Counted from the stretch's first letter, positions 52,518 through 61,404 are shown. The stretch: DNA of 64,000 bases from Saccharothrix sp. NRRL B-16314 (GCF_000716595.1 NZ_JNXC01000004.1:1-64000), one strand, 5' to 3'. Notes: generated from the letters alone by a model not told the origin. Program-made: numbers and translations.

Positions 52518-53532
52518 CTGGGGGGTGGGCGGTGCTGGAGCGGGGTACGAGTTCCGGGTCCGAGGTCTTGACCTGTTCGGCGGGTGCGCCGCCGATGACG
52601 TCCAGGAGCAGGCGGACGGCGGCGGCACCTCGTTCGGCGATGGGGCGGCGGACCGCCGAGAGGGCCGGGCGGACGAGGCGGCAGAGGGCGGAGTCGTCCC
52701 ACGCCACCAAGGAGAGCTGATCGGGAACGGTCAGGCCCAGTTCGTGCGCCACGCCCAAAGCCGACACGGCCATCACGTCGTTGTCGAACACCAGCGCCGT
52801 CGGGGGCGTGCCGCCGGTCAGCACCCGCCGGGTGACGCGGGCGGCGGCCTCGTCGGAGTAGTCGGCGTGCACCACGCGGGCCTCGGTCAGGCCGAGCCGG
52901 GCGGCGGCCTCCGTGAACGCGCGCGAACGGGTCTGGGTGTGCACGAACTTCGTCGGCCCGGCCACCCTGACGACCCGGCGGTGCCCCAGGGCGACCAGGT
53001 ACTCCAACACCTCCGCCACGGCCATCTCGTCGTCGGTCCACACGCACGGCAGGTCCGGCACGACGGGTTCGCCCAGCACCACGGCAGGCAGGCGGAGTTC
53101 GCGCACGAGCTCCACCCGCGGATCGTTCTGGACCAGGTCGACCAGCAGCACGCCGTCCACCCGGCGCTCGCCCCACCACCGCCGGTACGCCGCCAGCTCG
53201 GCCTCCGCGTTGTCCGTCACCTGCAGCAGCAACGACGTCGGCCCACCTGCCAACGCGCCCTGGATGCCCGAGATGAGCTGCATGAAGTACGGCTCGACGC
53301 CGATCACCCGCGCCGGCCGGTCCACCACCAGCCCGATCGCGTTCGCACGACCGTCGCTCAGCGAACGGGCGGCGCTGCTGGGCACCCACCCGAGCCGGTC
53401 CGCGATCTCCATGATCCGACGGCGGGTCGGTTCCGAGACGCCCGGCCGGTTGTTCAGCGCGTAGGACACCGCGCCGGTGGACACGCCCGCGGCCTTGGCG
53501 ATGTCCGAGATGGTCGGACGCTTGGCTACCAC
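52513..53532 (-). CDS. LacI-family regulator of the mannan block
   Basis: A 339-residue repressor with the LacI HTH at residues about 5-30 (TISDIAKAAGVSTGAVSYAL) and a sugar-sensing domain ending SLVAWDDSALCRLVRPALSA. GTG at 53532 follows AGGAGG. It lies between the GH5_8-esterase operon and the divergent CE7 esterase, both preceded by TTAAGCGCTTAA-like sites. I infer it represses both, with a manno-oligosaccharide as possible inducer. The stop codon region overlaps the end of the mirror repeat array. Confidence 0.9.
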   Translation of the reverse strand: MVAKRPTISDIAKAAGVSTGAVSYALNNRPGVSEPTRRRIMEIADRLGWVPSSAARSLSDGRANAIGLVVDRPARVIGVEPYFMQLISGIQGALAGGPTSLLLQVTDNAEAELAAYRRWWGERRVDGVLLVDLVQNDPRVELVRELRLPAVVLGEPVVPDLPCVWTDDEMAVAEVLEYLVALGHRRVVRVAGPTKFVHTQTRSRAFTEAAARLGLTEARVVHADYSDEAAARVTRRVLTGGTPPTALVFDNDVMAVSALGVAHELGLTVPDQLSLVAWDDSALCRLVRPALSAVRRPIAERGAAAVRLLLDVIGGAPAEQVKTSDPELVPRSSTAHPPA

Positions 53533-53600
53533 CCGCGCCTCCTCGGTCGGTGATCAACGAGTTTAGACCGCTGTTCCGACCATCACGCCCGGTAGGGTGG

Positions 53601-53612
53601 TTAAGCGCTTAA
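53601..53612. promoter_or_regulatory. mannan-block operator between regulator and CE7 gene
   Basis: TTAAGCGCTTAA is a perfect 12-bp palindrome in the 104-base divergent gap. TAGGGT at 53593-53598 just before it may be a -10 for the esterase, although no good -35 is seen. Confidence 0.75.
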
Positions 53613-53636
53613 TGGATCACGTGAAAGGGGACCGCC

Positions 53637-54605
53637 GTGCCCTGGTTCGACCTCTCCGAGCGGGAGCTCGCGCTGTACCGGACCGAGACCACCGAGCCGG
53701 AGAACCTCGACCTCTGGTGGAAGTCACGGCTGGAGGAGGCCCGCGCCGGCGCGCTGCCGCCGGTGTTGACGCCGTACGCGGCGGACGCCTACGGGCCGCT
53801 CTCGGTGTGGGACGTCGAGTTCTCCGGCTACGGCGGCGACCGGGTTCGCGGGTGGTACGTCCGCCCGGCCGGTTCCGGCGTGCAGTCGCTGCCGACCGTC
53901 GTCTGCTTCATCGGCTACGGCGGCGGGCGTGGGCTGCCGTCCGAGCACACGTTGCTCCCCGCCGCCGGGTACGCGGTGTTCGTGATGGACACCCGCGGCC
54001 AGGGCGGGCGCTGGACGCTCGGCGCCACCCCGGACTCCGGGTTCGCCGGCCCCGAGCACCCCGGCGTGATGACGCGCGGAATCGCGACGCCCGAGACCTA
54101 CTACGTCACGCGCCTCATGGTGGACGCGGCACGCGCCGTGGAGGTGGCCGCCTCGCTGGACGGCGTGGACGAGACCAGGATCGCGGTGTCCGGCGGCAGT
54201 CAGGGCGGCGGGTTGGCGCTGGCCGCCGCCGCGCTCACCGGCGAGGCCGTGAAGGTGTGCCACGCCGACGTCCCGTTCCTGTGCGACTTCCAGCGGGCGA
54301 TCACGATCACCGACGCGGAGCCGTACTCGGAGATCTCCAAGTTCCTGGCGCAGCACGTCGACCTGATCCCGGCCGCGCTGGACACCCTGCGGTACGTGGA
54401 CGGCGCACTGCTGTCGCGCAGGATCACCGCGACCTCGCTGCTGAGCGTGGGCCTGATGGATGAAGTGTGCCCACCGTCCACTGTGTACGCGGCCTACAAC
54501 GAGATCACCGCGCCGAAGGAGATGGCGGTGTTCCCGTTCAGCGGCCACACCACGCCGCGGGTGCACGACGAGCGCAAGCTCCGCCACCTGCACGCGAACC
54601 TCTAG
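53637..54605 (+). CDS. CE7 acetyl esterase (acetylxylan esterase/cephalosporin deacetylase type)
   Basis: A 322-residue alpha/beta hydrolase without a signal peptide, so cytoplasmic. CE7 signatures are complete: GYGGGRG, nucleophile Ser188 in VSGGSQGGGLAL, Asp275 in LMDEVCPPST and His304 in SGHTTPRVHD. The length matches the family (about 320). CE7 enzymes remove acetyl groups from short xylo- or manno-oligosaccharides after uptake. Control by the adjacent LacI-type regulator suggests acetylated mannan oligosaccharides. GTG at 53637 lies behind AAAGGGG. Confidence 0.92.
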   Translation: MPWFDLSERELALYRTETTEPENLDLWWKSRLEEARAGALPPVLTPYAADAYGPLSVWDVEFSGYGGDRVRGWYVRPAGSGVQSLPTVVCFIGYGGGRGLPSEHTLLPAAGYAVFVMDTRGQGGRWTLGATPDSGFAGPEHPGVMTRGIATPETYYVTRLMVDAARAVEVAASLDGVDETRIAVSGGSQGGGLALAAAALTGEAVKVCHADVPFLCDFQRAITITDAEPYSEISKFLAQHVDLIPAALDTLRYVDGALLSRRITATSLLSVGLMDEVCPPSTVYAAYNEITAPKEMAVFPFSGHTTPRVHDERKLRHLHANL

Positions 54606-54615
54606 CGGGAAAGGC

Positions 54616-54655
54616 GGGTCGTGAGGGGACCACCGCCATAGCCCCCTCACGACCC
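54616..54655. terminator. terminator after the CE7 gene
   Basis: GGGTCGTGAGGGG (54616-54628) pairs perfectly with CCCCTCACGACCC (54643-54655) around 14 nt, 10 bases past the stop. Confidence 0.78.
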
Positions 54656-54770
54656 TGCCCGGTCAGTGGACTCGGCGGCTCATCCGGGGCCTCGGGTAGC
54701 TCGACCCGAGGACTCCTGCGTCCACGACCAGCTTGTGGACCGCCGCGGGGCGGTCGATGAAGTGCTCGTT

Positions 54771-54803
54771 GGACTGGTCGAGCTCGGCGAGCTCGACCAG
54801 TCC
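54771..54803 (-). terminator. terminator after the GH3 gene
   Basis: GGACTGGTCGAGCTC (54771-54785) pairs perfectly with GAGCTCGACCAGTCC (54789-54803), a 15-bp stem with a 3-nt loop, 5 bases beyond the GH3 stop codon. Confidence 0.72.
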
Positions 54804-54808
54804 GTCGA

Positions 54809-57130
54809 TCAACGGGCCTCGGCCCGAGGCGTCACGCTCACGGGGGTGACCAGCACGCGGTCGTAGCCGACGACCCTGGTCTCGCCGGTGAGCCGGACGG
54901 ACTGCTTCCAGCGGATGTCCGTGCTGGAGCAGCCGACCTGGAACACGATCTCGCCGGTCTCGACCACGCGGCGGCCGTCGCGGCCGGTGAACGAGGTGCG
55001 GTCGGCGTGCACCCGGAACGACACCTCGGCGGCCTCGCCCGGCTCCAGGTCGACCCGCGCGAAACCGACGAGCTGGCGCACCGGCCGGGTGACGCCGGCG
55101 ACCGGGTCGTTCAGGTAGAGCTGGACGACCTCGGCGCCGGCCCGGTCACCGGTGTTGCGCACCAGGCACGACACCTCGACCTCGCCGTCGGACGGGAACT
55201 CCTCGCCCGCGGTGAAGTCGGACAGCTCGAACGAGGTGTAGGACAGGCCGTGCCCGAACGGGAACGCGGGCGACGGGTCGACCGAGCTGACCCCGCCCGG
55301 ACCGCCGAGCGGCGGGTGCAGGTAGGTGGTCGGCTGGCCGCCGGAACCGCGCGGGACCTGCACGGGCAGCTTGCCGGACGGGTTGACGCGACCGCTGAGC
55401 ACGCCCGCGACCGCGCCCGCGCCTTCCTCACCGGGGAAGAACGCCTGCACCACGGCGGCGGGCGAGTAGGAGCCGAGCGCGTACGGGCGGCCGGCCAGCA
55501 GCACGAGCACGACCGGCACGTCCAGCGCCAGCAACTCCTCCAGCAGCGCGCCCTGCACGCCCGGCAGGGTGAGGTCCTCGGCGTCGCAGCCCTCGCCGGA
55601 CGTGCCGCGGCCGAACAGCCCGGCCCGGTCGCCGAGCACGGCAAGCACCACGTCGGCGTCACGGGCCACCGCGACGGCGTCCTCGATGCCCGACCGGTCG
55701 TCGCCGTCGACCTCGCAGCCCTTGGCGGTGGTGACCGCCGCGGCCGGGAACTCCTTGCGGACGGCCTGGAGCATGGTGTCCATGTCGACGCCGAGCGGCA
55801 CGTCCGGGTGCTGCACGCCCACGTGGTTCGGGAACGCGTAGCAACCCATCAGCGCCAGCAGGTCGTCCGCGCACGGTCCGACCACGGCGAGCTTGCCGGT
55901 GTCTCGCAGCGGGAGCAGGTCGGCGGCGTTGTCCAGCAGCACCACCGAGCGCTCGGCCATGGTGCGGGCCAGGTCGCGCAGCGCCGGCGGGTCGAGGTCG
56001 ACCGGCTCGTCGCGCAGCACGGCGGGCGACTCGGGCGACCAGCCCTCGTCGAGCAGGCCGAGCTCGCACTTCTGCGTCAACACGCGGACCACCGCGCGGT
56101 CCACCAGCGCCTCGTCCACTTGACCGGACCGCACCAGCTCCGCGAGCGGTTCGCCGTAGCAGCGCACGCTGGGCAGTTCCACGTCGATGCCGGCGGCCAG
56201 CGCCAGCGCGGCGGCCTCTCCCGGCGAGCCGGCGATGGCGTGCGCCGTCTCCAGGAACGACACCGCGAAGTAGTCGGCGACCACCACGCCGTCGAAGCCC
56301 CACTCGTCCCGCAACAGGTCGGTGAGCAGCGCCGAGTCGGACGCCGGCGGCACGCCGTCGATCTCGGCGTAGGAGTTCATGACGGACCGGGCGCCGCCCA
56401 GCCGCAGCGCCATCTCGAACGGCGGCAGCACCACGTCGGCGAACTCGCGCGGCCCCATGTGCACCGGCGCGTGGTTGCGCCCGCCGCGCGAGGCCGAGTA
56501 GCCCGCGAAGTGCTTCAGGGTCGCGACGATCCCGCTGGACTCCAGGCCCTTGGTGTACGCCGCACCGACGAGGCCCACGAGGTACGGGTCCTCGCCGATG
56601 GTCTCCTCGGTGCGACCCCACCGCGGGTCGCGCGACACGTCCAGCACCGGCGCCAACCCCTGGTGGACGCCGACGTCGCGCATCACGAGACCGACCTCGC
56701 GTGCCATCCGCTCGACCGTCACCGGGTCGAACGAGGCGCCCCACGCGAGGGGGATGGGGAAGACGGTGGCCTGCCAGGCGGTGAAGCCGGCCAGGCATTC
56801 CTCGTGCGCCATGGCGGGGATGCCGAAGCGGGTGTTCGCGACCAGCTTGCGCTGCGTCTCGGCCAGCACCTTCGCGCCGACCAGCGGGTCGACCGGACCC
56901 GTGCCGAACACGCGGGTCAGCTGACCCAGACCCGGCTTGGTCAGCTCGTCCCACGGCGGCAGCGGCTCGGCGAACTCGTGCTGGGCGGGAGCGACCTCCT
57001 GGTCGGTCTCCGACACGCCCACCCACACCCCGACCAGCTGGGCCAGCTTCTCCTCCAGGGTCAGCTCGGCCAGCAAGGCGGCGACCCGCTCACCGGTCGG
57101 CTTTCCGGGATCGGCCCAGATGTTCAGCAC
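54809..57130 (-). CDS. GH3 beta-xylosidase/beta-glucosidase, BxlA type
   Basis: A 773-residue enzyme without signal peptide. The GH3 N-terminal TIM barrel (about 20-330) has KHFAGYSASRGGRNHAP and nucleophile Asp286 in VVADYFAV. The (alpha/beta) sandwich domain follows (about 385-610), with a C-terminal Fn3-like domain (about 665-740). The size and the neighbours (LacI regulator, divergent binding protein-MalF-MalG importer) match the Streptomyces bxl locus for xylobiose, so cytoplasmic xylo-oligosaccharide hydrolysis is likely. Beta-glucosidase activity cannot be excluded. GTG at 57130, behind AAGGAG, lies 7 bases inside the end of the regulator gene. Confidence 0.9.
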   Translation of the reverse strand: MLNIWADPGKPTGERVAALLAELTLEEKLAQLVGVWVGVSETDQEVAPAQHEFAEPLPPWDELTKPGLGQLTRVFGTGPVDPLVGAKVLAETQRKLVANTRFGIPAMAHEECLAGFTAWQATVFPIPLAWGASFDPVTVERMAREVGLVMRDVGVHQGLAPVLDVSRDPRWGRTEETIGEDPYLVGLVGAAYTKGLESSGIVATLKHFAGYSASRGGRNHAPVHMGPREFADVVLPPFEMALRLGGARSVMNSYAEIDGVPPASDSALLTDLLRDEWGFDGVVVADYFAVSFLETAHAIAGSPGEAAALALAAGIDVELPSVRCYGEPLAELVRSGQVDEALVDRAVVRVLTQKCELGLLDEGWSPESPAVLRDEPVDLDPPALRDLARTMAERSVVLLDNAADLLPLRDTGKLAVVGPCADDLLALMGCYAFPNHVGVQHPDVPLGVDMDTMLQAVRKEFPAAAVTTAKGCEVDGDDRSGIEDAVAVARDADVVLAVLGDRAGLFGRGTSGEGCDAEDLTLPGVQGALLEELLALDVPVVLVLLAGRPYALGSYSPAAVVQAFFPGEEGAGAVAGVLSGRVNPSGKLPVQVPRGSGGQPTTYLHPPLGGPGGVSSVDPSPAFPFGHGLSYTSFELSDFTAGEEFPSDGEVEVSCLVRNTGDRAGAEVVQLYLNDPVAGVTRPVRQLVGFARVDLEPGEAAEVSFRVHADRTSFTGRDGRRVVETGEIVFQVGCSSTDIRWKQSVRLTGETRVVGYDRVLVTPVSVTPRAEAR

Positions 57131-58113
57131 GGCGGCTCCTTCGTTGACGATCGGACGACGAGTTCGGTGGCCAGTTCCACCCGTTCCGTCTCCACGGGAC
57201 GGCCCGCGATGAGGTCCGCGAGCATCCGGCCCGCGTGGCGGCCCATCTCGGTGAGTGGCTGGCGCACGGTGGTGAGGGCGGGGGACGACCAGACCGCGAC
57301 CGGCAGGTCGTCGAACCCGACCACGCTCAGGTCGTGCGGCACGGAGAGCCCGATGATCCGGGCCGCCTCGATCACGCCCAACGCCTGCTCGTCGTTGCCC
57401 GCGAAGATCGCCGTCGGCCGGTCCGGCAGCGCCAGCAGCTCGGCCGCGCGGCGGAACCCGCCCTCGTGCTTGAAGTCCCCGTGCTTGACCAGCTCGGGGT
57501 TGAACGCGATGCCCGCGCGGTCCAGCGCGGCGCGGTAGCCGTCGACCCGCGCCCGGCTGCACAGCATCCCGGCCGGTCCGCCGATGACGCCGACCCGGCG
57601 GTGGCCCAGTCTGATGAGGTGTTCGGTGGCGGCGAGGCCGCCGGCCCAGTTGGTCGCGCCGACGCTCGGCACGTTCGGCTGCGGCAGGTCGACCGGATCG
57701 ATGACCACGACCGGGATGCGCGAGTTGGCCAGCACGCGGCGGTCGGCGGCGGTCAACTGGGAGGTGACCAGCAGCGCGCCCGCGCGCCTGGCCTCGACCA
57801 GCGACGCGGCCCACGAGGTGTGCTGACGGGGTTTGTCCGTGGACGAGACCACGACGTGCAGTCCGGTGTCCACGACACCGCGGATGATCTCCACCGCCCA
57901 GGGGCTGTCGAGAGCCGTGAACACGAGGTCCACGAGCAGGTGCCCGGAGGCCCGACGGGACCCCACGGGCACGTAGTCGTACTCGGCGAGCAACTGCCGC
58001 ACACGAGCCCGTGTCTCCGCGCCGACGTCGTCCTTCCCGTTCAGGACTTTGGACACCGTCGGGAGAGACACCCCCGCTGCTGCGGCAATCGTGGCCAACG
58101 TGGCTCGACGCAT
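57124..58113 (-). CDS. LacI-family regulator, BxlR/XylR type
   Basis: A 329-residue repressor. The HTH spans about residues 5-30 (TLATIAAAAGVSLPTVSKVL), and the effector domain has SVGATNWAGGLAATEHLIRL and SVVGFDDLPVAVWSSPALTT. It overlaps the GH3 gene downstream and is divergent from the importer. It is clearly paralogous to the regulator at 61498-62541, with many shared stretches such as MLCSRARVDGYRAAL against VLCSRARVDGYRAAL. TCGAAAC boxes in the divergent gap are its probable targets. Xylose or xylobiose is the likely effector by analogy. Confidence 0.9.
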   Translation of the reverse strand: MRRATLATIAAAAGVSLPTVSKVLNGKDDVGAETRARVRQLLAEYDYVPVGSRRASGHLLVDLVFTALDSPWAVEIIRGVVDTGLHVVVSSTDKPRQHTSWAASLVEARRAGALLVTSQLTAADRRVLANSRIPVVVIDPVDLPQPNVPSVGATNWAGGLAATEHLIRLGHRRVGVIGGPAGMLCSRARVDGYRAALDRAGIAFNPELVKHGDFKHEGGFRRAAELLALPDRPTAIFAGNDEQALGVIEAARIIGLSVPHDLSVVGFDDLPVAVWSSPALTTVRQPLTEMGRHAGRMLADLIAGRPVETERVELATELVVRSSTKEPPC

Positions 58114-58125
58114 GGGCCGATAGTA

Positions 58126-58143
58126 TCGAAACTCGATCGAAAC
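58126..58143. promoter_or_regulatory. paired TCGAAAC boxes before the regulator gene
   Basis: TCGAAAC occurs at 58126-58132 and 58137-58143, 11 bases apart (one helical turn), just upstream of the regulator's start codon. The reverse form GTTTCGA occurs twice on the importer side, pointing to one shared regulator. Confidence 0.65.
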
Positions 58144-58200
58144 ACAAGAGTGACCATCTGACGTGCAGAAACGTCACTGAGACGCGTGAGTAGGTGATGC

Positions 58201-58229
58201 TTGACACCGATTGGACACGGGCCTAGGGT
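58201..58229 (+). promoter_or_regulatory. sigma-70 type promoter of the xylobiose-type importer
   Basis: TTGACA (58201-58206), a 17-base spacer and TAGGGT (58224-58229) form the cleanest HrdB-type promoter in the window. Transcription would begin near 58236, just before the GTTTCGA boxes. Confidence 0.78.
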
Positions 58230-58246
58230 CTGCGCAAGTCGTGGAT

Positions 58247-58263
58247 GTTTCGAAATGTTTCGA
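58247..58263. promoter_or_regulatory. paired GTTTCGA operator before the importer
   Basis: GTTTCGA at 58247-58253 and 58257-58263, 10 bases apart, lies just downstream of the predicted start of transcription, as for a roadblock operator. TTTCGAAA in the middle is a perfect palindrome. Confidence 0.7.
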
Positions 58264-58307
58264 TGCCACGAGTCAATTCCGCAGCGTGGCAGAAGGGTGG
58301 CGGTCGC

Positions 58308-59603
58308 ATGTCCCGCCGTTCATGGGTGCGTCCCCTCATCGCGATGGGGCTCGTCGCCGTGACAGCAGTGGTGTCCGCGTGTGGTACGTCCGGTCCGGGC
58401 GAGACCAGCGGCGGAGCCCTGAAGATCTGGGCCCTCGAGGACCCGGTTCTCAACAAGATCGAGCAGAAGTCGATCGACTCGTTCAAGGCGGGCGGCGGCA
58501 ACGCCTCGCTTGAGACGTTCGGCAACGACCCCTACAAGCAGCGGCTGCGGGTGGCCATCGGCTCACCCCAGGCCCCCGACCTGTTCTTCAACTGGGGTGG
58601 TGGCAACCTCAAGGAGTACGTCGACGCCGGCAAGGTCGCCGACCTGACCGCCGTGCTGGACGAGAACAAGGCCGCCAAGGACAAGTTCATCCCCAGCGTG
58701 CTCGACGGCGCGAAGCTCGACGGCAAGAACTACGGCGTCCCGATGCGGGGCATGCAGCCCGTGCTGCTGTTCTTCAACAAGAAGGTCTTCACCGAGGCGG
58801 GCGCGCAGCCGCCGAAGACGTGGGACGAGCTGCTCACCCTGGTCGACACCTTCAAGGCGAAGGGCATCACGCCCATCGCCCTGGCCGGCACTCAGGCGTG
58901 GACCGAGCTGATGTGGGCCGAGTACGTGCTCGACCGCTTCGCGGGCCACGAGGTGTTCAAGAACATCCGGGACAAGGGCCCCGAGGGCTGGAAGGACCCG
59001 GCCGTGGTCGGGGCCATGTCCAAGCTCAAGGAGCTCATCGACCGCGGTGGCTTCGGCAACGCGTTCGCGTCCGTGGGCTACGACGCCGGTGGCGCGTCGA
59101 CGATCCTCGCCCAGGGCAAGGCCGCCATGCACCTCATGGGTTCGTGGGAGTACACCAACCAGCTCGACCAGAGCCCGGACTTCGTGAAGAACGGCGACCT
59201 GGGCTGGATCGAGTTCCCGTCGATCCCCGGTGGCAAGGGCGACCCGTCCAACCTGGTCGGCAACGTGAGCAACTTCTACTCCGCCACGGCGGACTCGAAG
59301 AACCTGGACGCGGCGAAGAAGTTCGTCACGACCACGCTCCACGAGGACTCCTACATCGAGGCACTGATCGAGGCCGGTGACGTCCCGCCGGTGGTGGGCG
59401 CCGAGGAGAAGCTGAAGAAGTCCGCGCACCCGGACTACGCGTCCGACATCTACAAGATGGTGCTGGACTCGAAGAACTTCCAGCTGTCCTGGGACCAGGA
59501 CCTCCCGGCCGACAAGGCCACGTTCATGCTGACCCAGCTCCAGGAGTTCTTCCTGGGCAAGGTCTCGCCGCAGCAGTTCGTCGACGCGGTGGCCGCGCGC
59601 TGA
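58308..59603 (+). CDS. xylobiose-type oligosaccharide-binding lipoprotein
   Basis: A 431-residue family 1 solute-binding lipoprotein with lipidated Cys25 (VVSAC). ATG at 58308 is preceded by AGAAGGGTGG and gives a normal lipoprotein signal. It leads the operon binding protein-MalF-MalG, with one- and four-base overlaps. The arrangement beside a GH3 enzyme and LacI regulator mirrors Streptomyces BxlE, which binds xylobiose. The ligand here is inferred from that context. Confidence 0.9.
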   Translation: MSRRSWVRPLIAMGLVAVTAVVSACGTSGPGETSGGALKIWALEDPVLNKIEQKSIDSFKAGGGNASLETFGNDPYKQRLRVAIGSPQAPDLFFNWGGGNLKEYVDAGKVADLTAVLDENKAAKDKFIPSVLDGAKLDGKNYGVPMRGMQPVLLFFNKKVFTEAGAQPPKTWDELLTLVDTFKAKGITPIALAGTQAWTELMWAEYVLDRFAGHEVFKNIRDKGPEGWKDPAVVGAMSKLKELIDRGGFGNAFASVGYDAGGASTILAQGKAAMHLMGSWEYTNQLDQSPDFVKNGDLGWIEFPSIPGGKGDPSNLVGNVSNFYSATADSKNLDAAKKFVTTTLHEDSYIEALIEAGDVPPVVGAEEKLKKSAHPDYASDIYKMVLDSKNFQLSWDQDLPADKATFMLTQLQEFFLGKVSPQQFVDAVAAR

Positions 59604-60457
59604 TGTCGTCCCAGCGGCCTTCGGCCTGGTATGCCGTGCCGGCGTTCGCGTTCTTCGCCCTGTTCGCCGCGTTGCCCATGATCCTGGTGATCTACCTGAG
59701 CTTCACCGCTTGGGACGGTCTGGGCACGCCGCAGCTCAACGGCGGCGAGAACTGGTCCCGGTTGCTCGATGACTCCGAGGCTCGCGCCTCGGTGTGGCGG
59801 ACCCTGTTGCTGATGGTCATGTCGTGGCTCGTCCAGACCCCGATCGCTCTGCTGGTCGGGGTCTGGGCGGCCGGCAAGCAGCGGTCGAGGGCAGTGCTCA
59901 GCTCGATCTTCTTCCTCCCGCTGCTGCTGTCCACGGCTGCCATCGCACTCCTGTGGCAGGCGCTGCTGGAGCCGAACTTCGGCGCGTTCGTGGGTGGCCC
60001 GCTGTTCCTGGGCGACCCGGACATCGCGCTCTACACGGTGGTGCTCGTGATCTCCTGGCAGTTCATTCCGTTCCACACCCTGCTCTACCAGGGTGCGGCG
60101 CGGGCGGTGCCGCCGTCGCTCTACGAGGCGGCGACGCTCGACGGTGCCACCCGGGTCGGGAAGTTCCTGCACATCACGTTGCCGCAGTTGCGCTACACGA
60201 TCGTCACGTCGTCGGTCCTGATGCTGGTCGGCTCGCTGACCACGTTCGACACCGTGCTGATCCTGACCAACGGCGGACCGGGCACCGCGACCCGCATCCT
60301 GCCGCTGCACATGTACATCACCGGCTTCAGCGGGTTCGAGATGGGCTACGCGAGCGCGATCGCGGTCGTGCTGGTCGTGCTCGGCACCGCGCTGTCGATC
60401 GCGGTCATGCGGTGGAGCGGGTTCCGCTCGATGAGCAGCCAGCAGGAGGGGTCGTGA
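59603..60457 (+). CDS. ABC permease, MalF type, xylobiose-type importer
   Basis: A 284-residue CUT1 permease with six helices and the EAA loop YEAATLDGATRVGKFLHITL. Its ATG overlaps the binding-protein stop by one base (TGATG). It pairs with the MalG-type product downstream, and no ATPase is encoded nearby. Confidence 0.92.
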   Translation: MSSQRPSAWYAVPAFAFFALFAALPMILVIYLSFTAWDGLGTPQLNGGENWSRLLDDSEARASVWRTLLLMVMSWLVQTPIALLVGVWAAGKQRSRAVLSSIFFLPLLLSTAAIALLWQALLEPNFGAFVGGPLFLGDPDIALYTVVLVISWQFIPFHTLLYQGAARAVPPSLYEAATLDGATRVGKFLHITLPQLRYTIVTSSVLMLVGSLTTFDTVLILTNGGPGTATRILPLHMYITGFSGFEMGYASAIAVVLVVLGTALSIAVMRWSGFRSMSSQQEGS

Positions 60458-61272
60458 AGTCTCGTCCCAACTGGCCCGCCGGGCTGTTCGCCCTGGTGTG
60501 GCTGGCTTTCATCCTCGGACCGCTGATCTACCTGGTCACGGTGTCGCTGCGGACCCGCAGCGAGTACCTGGGCAAGGGCGCGTGGGAACTGCCGGACGCG
60601 TTGACGCTGGACAACTACGTCACCGTGCTGACCGGCGGCTTCGGCCAGTACCTGCTCAACAACGTGATCGTGACGGTCGCGACGGTGGGCATCGTGGTGC
60701 TCGTCGCGGTGCCGGCCGCCTACGCGGTGGTCCGGAACACGGGCCAGTTCGTGCAGCGCGGGTTCACCCTGATCCTCATGGGTCTGGCGATCCCCGCGCA
60801 GGCCACGATCATCCCGGTCTACCTGATGATCACCAGGATGCAGCTGTACGACACCCTCACCGCGATCATCCTGCCGACGGCGGCGTTCGCGCTGCCGGTG
60901 GCGATGCTGGTGCTGACCAACAGCCTGCGTGACGTGCCGCGCGAGCTGTACGAGGCGCAGTCGATCGACGGCGCCGGCCCGCTGCGCGTGCTGGTGTCGC
61001 TGGTCCTGCCGTTGGCCAGGCCCGCGATCATGACGGTGGTCGTCTACACGTCGCTCAACGCGTGGAACGGGTTCCTCTTCCCCCTGGTGCTCACCCAGTC
61101 GGAGTCTTCGCGGGTGCTCACCCTCGGGCTCTGGGACTTCCAGGGGCAGTTCGGCACCAACGTGCCCGCGCTGCTCGCGGCGGTGACCCTGTCCGTGCTG
61201 CCGATCTTCGCGGTGTACCTGATCGGGCGGCGGTTCCTGCTCAGCGGCCTCACGGCCGGTTTCGGCAAGTAG
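60454..61272 (+). CDS. ABC permease, MalG type, xylobiose-type importer
   Basis: A 272-residue CUT1 permease with the EAA loop YEAQSIDGAGPLRVLVSLVL. GTG at 60454 overlaps the MalF-type stop by four bases, after AGGAGGGG. It is followed by a classic terminator, so the operon ends here. Confidence 0.92.
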   Translation: MKSRPNWPAGLFALVWLAFILGPLIYLVTVSLRTRSEYLGKGAWELPDALTLDNYVTVLTGGFGQYLLNNVIVTVATVGIVVLVAVPAAYAVVRNTGQFVQRGFTLILMGLAIPAQATIIPVYLMITRMQLYDTLTAIILPTAAFALPVAMLVLTNSLRDVPRELYEAQSIDGAGPLRVLVSLVLPLARPAIMTVVVYTSLNAWNGFLFPLVLTQSESSRVLTLGLWDFQGQFGTNVPALLAAVTLSVLPIFAVYLIGRRFLLSGLTAGFGK

Positions 61273-61282
61273 CACCCCGCTC

Positions 61283-61326
61283 AAGGCTCGGGCCCGTACT
61301 CTCCCACGGGCCCGAGCCTTTCCCTT
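61283..61326 (+). terminator. rho-independent terminator of the importer operon
   Basis: AAGGCTCGGGCCCGT (61283-61297) pairs perfectly over 15 bp with ACGGGCCCGAGCCTT (61306-61320), loop 8 nt, followed by the T-rich TCCCTTTT. Confidence 0.9.
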
Positions 61327-61376
61327 TTCCGATAATCTGGGGCTTGTCCAGCGTCTCAATGGGTGGACGTTCGACA

Positions 61377-61404
61377 TTTTCGATCTAGACATCGACTGTT
61401 TCGA
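61377..61404. promoter_or_regulatory. operator boxes before the second LacI regulator
   Basis: TTTTCGA (61377-61383) and GTTTCGA (61398-61404) lie 21 bases apart, two helical turns, about 95 bases upstream of the regulator start. They match the boxes in the 58.1-58.3 kb gap and suggest auto- or cross-regulation. Confidence 0.6.

Noticed and set aside
54663..54808. Possible C-terminal coding remnant just past the GH3 gene on the minus strand
   Set aside because: The frame reads LIDGLVELAELDQSNEHF and beyond to a stop at 54663, which looks protein-like, but it has no start, no family I recognise, and it contains the terminator hairpin.
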